The notes under the pieces are model-generated. The model worked only from the letters and a program-made list of their open reading frames with translations. It was not told the origin of the DNA and did not search any database. Shown here one piece after another: positions 1 to 7,900 of a stretch of DNA of 32,940 nt. The stretch's first letter is position 1. Every line of letters begins with the position of its first letter. Origin of the DNA: a bacterium (GTDB taxonomy: Bacteria > UBP18 > UBA7526); assembly GCA_030615855.1 (NCBI GenBank), contig JAUWYL010000014.1:1-32940 (forward strand), in the 5' to 3' direction. A program made the position numbers and the translations under genes.

Positions 1-3000
1 GTCCAGACTCAAATCTTTCCCGCAGTCAACGTAATCGTCAACCCCGTCAAAGCTCAAGGCAGTGTCGATCCTTCCCGCTGCTCCATAAGTGGCCCCATAA
101 TTTATTCCGTGATTACCCTGAACTGAAGAGTCCTCTATGTCGTACCCGCCTGGTGCTCCTCCGCCAGCGGTCTCGTCCAGGTGCATCCAGAGCACGCGGC
201 CTACCGGTGATTGCATGGTATCGAGGATAATGGTATCGCTGGATGCTTCTGACCAATTACCAGCCACATCCTTGAACTTGACATAGACTGTTCTCTCTCC
301 GTCATCTCCAGAGACTAAAATCCAGGACTTAGAAGTAGAGTAAGCTTCAGCTTCGCTGTAGCTAACCCCATCGTTAGAGAACTTCATCTGACTGACCCCA
401 CTTCCACTATCATTAGCTGAAAGGGTTAAAGTAACTGAAGTGGAGTTAGTGGTAATATTTCCACTATTGATGGAGATAGTCCCGGTAGGTGGCAGGGTGT
501 CTAAGGTGATGGAGTCACTTAGGATATTACTCTCATTAAGGGGTGCATCCCTCACTTTACAATAAACGGTCTTTGCTCCATCTCCGCTTGATAGACTAAA
601 GGTGGTGGGGTCTTCATAGGGAACCCAACTACCGACAATGAAGTTTGGATCCTCAGAGAGAATCATCTCTGTTGGTTCCCCAGAGGCAACCAAATCAACG
701 TCTATTGTCTGGCTATTGGTATAGGTTGTGGATCCACTATCTTGATCAGAGAGGGTAATGCTTGTTAGCTCTGGGGAAACAGTATCTATCCTGATCTGAT
801 AGTGGTCTGGATCGCCCCAGTTGCCTGCTCCATCTTGAGCCCTAACATGGAAGCACCAGATGCCATCTACCACATCAATATATGATGCGTTATTTCCAGT
901 GGTATCGATGACCGTATCGGGAACAGTTTCTGCAATCTGATCTAAAATGTAACTATAGCCAGCGATTCCCGAAGAATCTTGGGGAGTAGTCCAATCAAAC
1001 AATAGATCGTTGTTAGAATACCAAATATTCTCATTGGGATGAGTGGATGATGAGATGACCGGGGCTGGTGGAGGAGTAGTATCAAGGGTGAAAGACCAAG
1101 TAGCTGACCAGTCTCCATCTGTAGTTCCATCATTGGCAGAGACTCTCCAGTACCAGGTATCGTCTGCCAAGGGATCTCCAGCTGGTATGCTCTTCGAAGT
1201 CTTATCTGTCTCTTCTGCAATGTTAGAATACGTCCGTTTGCTTGGGGTATTAAAATTATCTGAGGTATCAACTTCTAAGGTATATGTCAAAGTGTCATTA
1301 TCTGGATCAGTAGTGTTATTCCAGGTAAGAGTCGGGGTATTATCCTTTGTCAATGTCCCATCTGCTGGAGAGTCTAAATTCGGCGCAGATGGTGCGCTAT
1401 TCAATATAGTCACTGAAGGAGAGGTCTTTAGTACACCGAAGTCTGTTCCATCACATGGCTTCACTGTGAAGTGCCATTTCTCTCCCTTTGCCGTGGCGAT
1501 TGAGGGGATAGTCAGTTGGTCATTGTAATTCGGTTGTAAAACATTGTCTTTATACCATCTGATCTCTGATCCACTCTCTGGATCATCGTCCGCATCATAG
1601 TAATCATAGCTTCCCACTAAATTGTGAGTAGTCTTGGGACTTTCTGGCGAGATACTTAGGTTACTTGCTATTGGTGGAATATTTGTGGTGTAGCTTATTG
1701 TGACCTCGCTTAGGATGGGAGTGTTTTGATTATTGGTTGTTTCAAGTATCGCTTCATATTGAATCCATCTATTAGAAGGGCTGATTATTACTGAGCCACT
1801 CGTTGTATAGTAATCACTCCACGCGCTCCAGGAAGAACCATCTGGAGATGTCCTTGTCCTAAACTTAATACTTGTTCCTTGAGTAGAAGTGTCAGCAGTC
1901 CAACTTATGGTACCCCAATCAGCAGGAGAGCCAGCATCATAGGCTGAAGAAGTAAGGGTGCCTGTGTTTCCTACTACTCTACCAGTATAGTATCTGACAT
2001 AATCCCATTTAATTTTTGTTATGTTGGTTGTCCAAAAAAGTATGCTAAACCTTACATAATTAGTCGTATAGTCAGAAGCAGTTCCTGTCCATTTTAATAA
2101 ACCATCAACATAAATTTTGTAAATTTCGTTTTTTAGTGTTAAACGATAAATATGAAAATTCCCATCATCTATACCATCTGTTCCAAAATTAAAAGATGCC
2201 CTTTTTGTTCCATCAGATATTGTAAATCCTACACTACCATCAGGATCAAAATTAAGGACTTTTAGTCTTACTTCCACTGTATTCCCGACAGAATTTTGAC
2301 TTAGAACATTGCTTCGACTATACATAACGTGCCCATATTGGGCACCAAATTGATCAACTGATAGTATTCCATCAGAAATATATATATTTGGAGCACCCGA
2401 ATTAAAAAAGCAGTCTTTATTCCACACAGGACTACTATTTTCTGGCAAAGCGTCAGCAGTATAATTAACTGTCCAATTTGAGCCTTCAAATAATTTTGAT
2501 TTTAGTTTTACATCTCCTGGACTGCTGATAGTATCTACATTTCCATTGTCAGATTTATACATTGTTGGGTCATCCCAGACATCTTGACCAGGACCGCCCG
2601 ACCAATCAGTTTGAGTCCAGTCATCTATACTAATGCCTACTGGACCCGAGGTCTTAAGTTCACCAAAGTATATTCCATCCTTTGGCTTTACTGTGAAGTG
2701 CCATTTCTCCCCCTTTGTCGTGGCGCTTGAGGCAAGGGTTACCGGGCTATGGGCATCATTATTATCGTAGTCTGGCTGATGAACACCATTTTTATACCAC
2801 TTGACCTCTGTTCCGCTTTCTGGATCTTCATCGAGATCAGAGTAGGTATAATTTCCCACTAAATCGTCAGTAGTCTTGGGGCTTTCTGGAGAGATAGATA
2901 GATTGCTTGCTACTGGTTTATGGTTAAGAGTGGTGAACTCTTTATCACTTCCATAGGTAGTTCCTCCGACATTGGAGGCATAGGCCCGAAAATGATAGGT

Positions 3001-4758
3001 AGTGCGGGCAGTAAGTCCAAAGATTCTCTGGTGGAAGGTTCCAGTAGTTGATTTATTAACCTTGCTGGTTTTGGATCCATAAGAAGTTGTTTTCCCATAC
3101 TCAAACCATACCTTACAGGCAGTGGGATAACCAAGATCGGTCAGATCACCATTCAGGATAGCACTATTTGCTTCAATATTGGTAGCGTCTTGAGTAGTCA
3201 CTGTTGGTGAAAAAAGAAGCATCCTTAAAAATGGATAGCTTACCCCTTCGTCAATGTTCCAAATAGTATCAAAGTCCCACCCAGCGTCTGTAAAGGTAGT
3301 TTTCACTTTCATCTCTGCTGTTGTTTTTCCTATTCCACAAGCACTTGAGGTTTGTCCTGAAGTTTGTTTATCCCAAAAACAGTTATTACAAGTGCCACCA
3401 CTATTAACACCAAGAAAACCTTTACCATTCACACTTCCTGTAGAATAACAATTAGTTATATCGCCTCTACTCCAGCCAACTAAACCACCAACTTCATAAT
3501 CTACAGCATTTACACTTCCCGTAGAATAACAATTAGTTATACTACCTTTACCATTACAACCGACTAGACCACCAACAGTAGCCCTTCCACTTACACTCCC
3601 TATGGAATAATAACAACTAGTTATATCACCTATATTACTACCAACTAAACCACCAATCGCAATATCGCTTCCATTTACACTTCCTGTAGAATAACAATTA
3701 GTTATAGGAGCAGTAGAACTATCATCAGCACTATTGCGACCATTATAACCGACTAAACCACCAACTTGGCTAATGCCACCCACATTACCTGTAGAATAAG
3801 AATTAGTTATAGGAGTGCGAAAAGTAGCACCAACCAAACCACCGATAAAAGTACCAACAGCACTTACATCTCCTGTGAAATAACAATTAGTTACACGGCT
3901 TTGGCCAGTATAACCAATCAAACCCCCGACATTATAACTGCCGTTCACACTTGCTGTAGAATAAGAGTTAGTTACAGTGCCTCCTTGCTGCTCACCAATC
4001 AAACCACCGACGTCTTGTCTACCATTCACACTTCCTGTAGAATAAGAGTTATTTATCATAGCACCTACACTATAACCAACCAAACTACCAGTATTGTGTC
4101 GACCCCCAGTTATATCGACATTTATCAAACCAACATCTTTGATTGTGCCACCTACAATATGACTAAATAAACCAACATTATTAAGAGAACTTCTATTTAT
4201 AAATAAATTAGTTAGTGTATGTCCATTTCCGTTAAAGCGACCTCTAAATTTATCAGCTGCAGTTCCAATAGGAATAAATCCTTTTCCATCGTTCCAATTT
4301 TTAGTATCGGAAGCATCAATATCATTACCTAACTCATACCAAGCAGTTAAATCATCCCTCACGTTTTGAAGGTCAGTTGCATTTTCAATTATATATGGGT
4401 CTTGTTCTGTTCCTGAACCTGTCATTGCAGCCACGGATGCGGACGCGAAAGTAACCAAGGTGAAGAAGGCAGTCGCGGACGCTAGTACGAGTATCAGACA
4501 TAGCGTGAGCGAGCCAACCTTTCTTCCGAAGAAACGTTGACGAAAGAAACCAGACTTTTTGACATTTTCGTGAACCTTTCTCAAAGGTTCTTTTGATGGA
4601 ACTGTTTCTAAAAGCTCCTTATTGCTCTTCCCAGACGTTTCTGATAATCCCTCCCGGCTCTCAGGTCCTCTCCAATGCCTTCTGAAGAAGGTGAAAAATC
4701 CCGTTCCCATCATCCCTTTCCAGAATTCAAGACCTACTTGTTTTTTACTTTTAATCAT
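1..4758 (-). CDS. Very large surface/adhesin-like protein, C-terminus truncated by window edge: N-terminal leader/TM, GLUG repeats, Ig/FnIII-like modules, LamG/concanavalin-like segments
   Basis: Minus-strand ORF from ATG at 4758-4756. It is absent from the ORF track, probably because it has no stop within the window. I translated it at several points (4758-3250, 2340, 1080, 60) and it stays in one frame. It contains repeated GLUG-type units (GGLVGxNxGxITNCYSTGSVNG), two copies of an ASNLSISPESPKTT...DPESG...KGEKWHFTVKP module, and a LamG-like start at the edge (RVLWMHLDE...ALSFDGVDDYVDCG). SD-like AGAAGGAGGACAAGAA lies upstream. Confidence 0.85.
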   Translation of the reverse strand, partial: MIKSKKQVGLEFWKGMMGTGFFTFFRRHWRGPESREGLSETSGKSNKELLETVPSKEPLRKVHENVKKSGFFRQRFFGRKVGSLTLCLILVLASATAFFTLVTFASASVAAMTGSGTEQDPYIIENATDLQNVRDDLTAWYELGNDIDASDTKNWNDGKGFIPIGTAADKFRGRFNGNGHTLTNLFINRSSLNNVGLFSHIVGGTIKDVGLINVDITGGRHNTGSLVGYSVGAMINNSYSTGSVNGRQDVGGLIGEQQGGTVTNSYSTASVNGSYNVGGLIGYTGQSRVTNCYFTGDVSAVGTFIGGLVGATFRTPITNSYSTGNVGGISQVGGLVGYNGRNSADDSSTAPITNCYSTGSVNGSDIAIGGLVGSNIGDITSCYYSIGSVSGRATVGGLVGCNGKGSITNCYSTGSVNAVDYEVGGLVGWSRGDITNCYSTGSVNGKGFLGVNSGGTCNNCFWDKQTSGQTSSACGIGKTTAEMKVKTTFTDAGWDFDTIWNIDEGVSYPFLRMLLFSPTVTTQDATNIEANSAILNGDLTDLGYPTACKVWFEYGKTTSYGSKTSKVNKSTTGTFHQRIFGLTARTTYHFRAYASNVGGTTYGSDKEFTTLNHKPVASNLSISPESPKTTDDLVGNYTYSDLDEDPESGTEVKWYKNGVHQPDYDNNDAHSPVTLASSATTKGEKWHFTVKPKDGIYFGELKTSGPVGISIDDWTQTDWSGGPGQDVWDDPTMYKSDNGNVDTISSPGDVKLKSKLFEGSNWTVNYTADALPENSSPVWNKDCFFNSGAPNIYISDGILSVDQFGAQYGHVMYSRSNVLSQNSVGNTVEVRLKVLNFDPDGSVGFTISDGTKRASFNFGTDGIDDGNFHIYRLTLKNEIYKIYVDGLLKWTGTASDYTTNYVRFSILFWTTNITKIKWDYVRYYTGRVVGNTGTLTSSAYDAGSPADWGTISWTADTSTQGTSIKFRTRTSPDGSSWSAWSDYYTTSGSVIISPSNRWIQYEAILETTNNQNTPILSEVTISYTTNIPPIASNLSISPESPKTTHNLVGSYDYYDADDDPESGSEIRWYKDNVLQPNYNDQLTIPSIATAKGEKWHFTVKPCDGTDFGVLKTSPSVTILNSAPSAPNLDSPADGTLTKDNTPTLTWNNTTDPDNDTLTYTLEVDTSDNFNTPSKRTYSNIAEETDKTSKSIPAGDPLADDTWYWRVSANDGTTDGDWSATWSFTLDTTPPPAPVISSSTHPNENIWYSNNDLLFDWTTPQDSSGIAGYSYILDQIAETVPDTVIDTTGNNASYIDVVDGIWCFHVRAQDGAGNWGDPDHYQIRIDTVSPELTSITLSDQDSGSTTYTNSQTIDVDLVASGEPTEMILSEDPNFIVGSWVPYEDPTTFSLSSGDGAKTVYCKVRDAPLNESNILSDSITLDTLPPTGTISINSGNITTNSTSVTLTLSANDSGSGVSQMKFSNDGVSYSEAEAYSTSKSWILVSGDDGERTVYVKFKDVAGNWSEASSDTIILDTMQSPVGRVLWMHLDETAGGGAPGGYDIEDSSVQGNHGINYGATYGAAGRIDTALSFDGVDDYVDCGKDLSLD
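3430..4170 (-). repeat. GLUG motif repeat region (coding)
   Basis: At least eight imperfect repeats of (V)GGLVG.N.G.ITN(C/S)YSTGSVNG; at DNA level the phrase 'acttcctgtagaataacaattagttat' recurs. Confidence 0.85.
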
Positions 4759-4958
4759 TTCTTGTCCTCCTTCTGACCTAACCACGGTTAAATATAAAGT
4801 TAGCTACTTTTTTCATCTTCTTATCTTTTCTTACCCTTCTCTTCTAACTAAATTTTTATGCAGATTGGTACAGATTTTAATTCTAAATTTTAAATGCTTA
4901 GTATAAATTATTTTCATGTTTTATTCGTGAGTCGTGGCACGTCGCTCGTTACTCTCTG

Positions 4959-7900
4959 TCATTCCCAGATGGGGTATTTGTGGGGAGGTCTTGTTTTTCT
5001 TTTAGCCAGCCAGAGGATAGGCTTTAACCCTGCTCTTATTATGGGCTTCAAGGCTTTCTTTTTCTCAATGAATTTGGATATTGAGGAACTATGGTGATAG
5101 TAAAAACGGACGAAGGCTCTACCCGTCTTATTGGTGAGCAAGCATTCATCCCGGAAGTTGCGGAATACTTCTACCTCCTCTGCCATAGAGGTGCCATAGG
5201 CAACAGAGGCGATGGGGCAGGTATGGCCATGAGTATGACCATCCTCACCAGGAGGAAACTTCAATCCTAATGCCGGATCGCCGAGCAAGCCGAAGGTATC
5301 AGCAACGTCTTCATAGCCATTGGCCAGTGCCGACATCTTGGCTTGGGAGATGGCCTTTCCAATAATGTTAGTGGTGCCTCCAAAGAAGGCCTGGAATAGT
5401 CCCTCATTGAGTATTTTCTGTCCAGAGCAAGGGGTTATCCCCGTTGATGAGAAAGTAGCAATGGCTCCTATTCCTTTTTCTTCATCATCCTTTGCTCTTA
5501 ATAATTCTTCAGCCAGACATTCATAACCTGCATAATAGGCGAAGTAGCCATCCTCGCAAGTCATATTAATAAAGAAGGGAAGTTTCTCCTCATTGTTAAG
5601 AGAGGAAATATCTGAGGAGTGGAAGATAGTTTCATCTGCCCATAGATTCCAGGCACCATGGCCTACATAGTTAACGATTAAAACACCGCTTTTGATGGTA
5701 TCGATGATTGCCTGTCTGCAAGCGCTTTGGCCCAGTTCACTGAGATATGCTTTGTAAAGCTGGTAGTCAGACGAGGGGTAGTTTCTGACACTATCGTTAG
5801 TTGTCTCAAATATTAATTCACCTATCCTTTTGGCATCATCAGCAACATAGAGGATATTTCTCTCCCAGGTATCAGTATAGGCTGCATTTTCATAATCCAC
5901 TATTTTATTAACAATAACCCCCAATTTATCATCAGTAGTCTTTACTGGCAGGCGACCGATATAGATATCGGGCACGATATCCTCATCGTTCACTACCCCA
6001 TCGTCATTGTCATCATTGACACAGACGAACCAGTTCTCATTGATCGTCTCCCCCATATATTCTGTCTCTGAGAGGTAGACAGGCAAATAATTATGATGTT
6101 GCTCTTCTCCCCTATTGTTCTTGTAATCGTAGGTAGCATCTCCTACTAAGAGGACATAGGTTGGCTTGGGTGCCGTCCAGTTATCATAGGCATAGATCAA
6201 GAAGTACTTTATTGCCTGGGGAGAGACAATGCCGTAATTGAACTCATCATAGATGTCGCTTACCTTTACTACCTTGACCCTCAGACCCTGGGACTCCCGG
6301 TGATTCTTGAGTTTTATGATGGGATTATCGGGGTCATTCTCATTGTAGAAGTCATCGTAGGTGATGATGATATAGTCTGCCCTATTATTTGGAGAACGGA
6401 TACCAGAGTCTTCGTATTTCTCAATGGCTGAGGCTGGAAGGGTAAGCGGCTCCTGTGCCAGATACTCAGTAGTTGCCAAGATATTATCTTTGAAGCTTAA
6501 GGTGCCATCCGTAATATCAAAGTTATTGATCTTTTGATCGTTTGTAATGTCAAAGACCTCTATATCATTATTGGTGAAGTTAGTGTTGAAGTCTGAGATC
6601 TCGAAGAGGTGGTCGCCAGCATCCTGGTTGAAACTCAGGGAATTGTTACTTGCTTTGAAGTCGCGCCAGTAGTCAATCTCAAACCAGTTGGCATAGACCT
6701 CGTCATTCTCCACCCCGGGATCAAGGATGACCTGAACGGTAATGGTATTAATCCCGTCCTGGAGTTGGAGATCGGATTGGGGTATAGACTTATCAATACT
6801 ACGCTCTCCTACCCCTGACCAGGTGGTATCCTCAACTACATTATTATTAATCTTAAGTATGGTATGGTGGGTAACATCAAAGAAACTGTAGAGGGCAGCT
6901 TTTATTTGAGCATTACCACTTGGTGAATGAAGGGGATCGGTCAAGGTAATGGTATAATCTCCTGGCGAGTCTTTGGCAGCGGTTTGGGAGAAGAACCACC
7001 TGTCGACACTCGCTGCACCCGTAACGGCATAGGAGTATGTTTGATCCCGTTCATAATGCTCTGTTGAAAGGAAGGAATTTGGAGTAGTACCAGAATCTGG
7101 AGTACCATCCTTGGTAGTCATACGCAGGCCATCATTCGTGCCGCCGCTGTCCAGCCAGTAGACGTTGGTAGAGGTATATTTTGTGGGTTCGATCTTTCCA
7201 TAGAACTCGATATAGTCATCAGAGTGGAAGGTCCCATCACTCTCTCCTTTTACATAGATGCGGATCTGATTGCCTTGACTGTCATAGATCTTGAAGGTCC
7301 TGGGATCAAGAGAATCTAGTTCAAGATCGGTATTCGCCTGTAGATAATCATAGGTCAACTTATAGATTCCTTCCTGGACTCCCTGGTAAAGGCCGCTTTC
7401 GCTGTAGGCATAGTCAAGGGATAACTTATAGGTTGGGCCAGTAAAGGCAGGAAGGGAAGAGGGACTGGGGTCTGCCCAGGCGGGAGTAGAAAATAGAGAG
7501 CGAATCGGTGAACCGGTGAACCGGTGAACCGGAGAACTGGCTAACTGGCTAACTTCACTAAAATCAAGTCTTACTCTTATCTTTTTATAGAATTTGAGTT
7601 CATTAGTTACTGGATTGAACTGGATGGGATAGAGTTTTATCTGAACGACCTTCTGCTCCCTCATATATCCTGTGAAGCCAAGTTCTGTTAAATTATCGGG
7701 ATAGAAGGCATCTGAAGTGTAGGCTATTTCATCCTTGGTAAATATCTCTTCCACATACTTAATATCCCCTGATTCCTTGGTCTCTTGAGTGGGAACGGGA
7801 TAGAGGTTATAGTCAGGCAGGATAGTAGATTCAGAGTCAAGGATGCTGATCTCAATTGAGGAGTCAGTGGGCACACCAAGTAAAACACCCTTCATGGGGA

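Noticed and set aside
1043-1528. Plus-strand ORF (161 aa)
   Set aside because: Antisense shadow of the continuous minus-strand giant surface protein; composition and repeats fit the minus frame.
3766-4170. Plus-strand ORF (134 aa) with repeated TNQTT-like units
   Set aside because: Repetition is the shadow of the GLUG repeats on the opposite strand.
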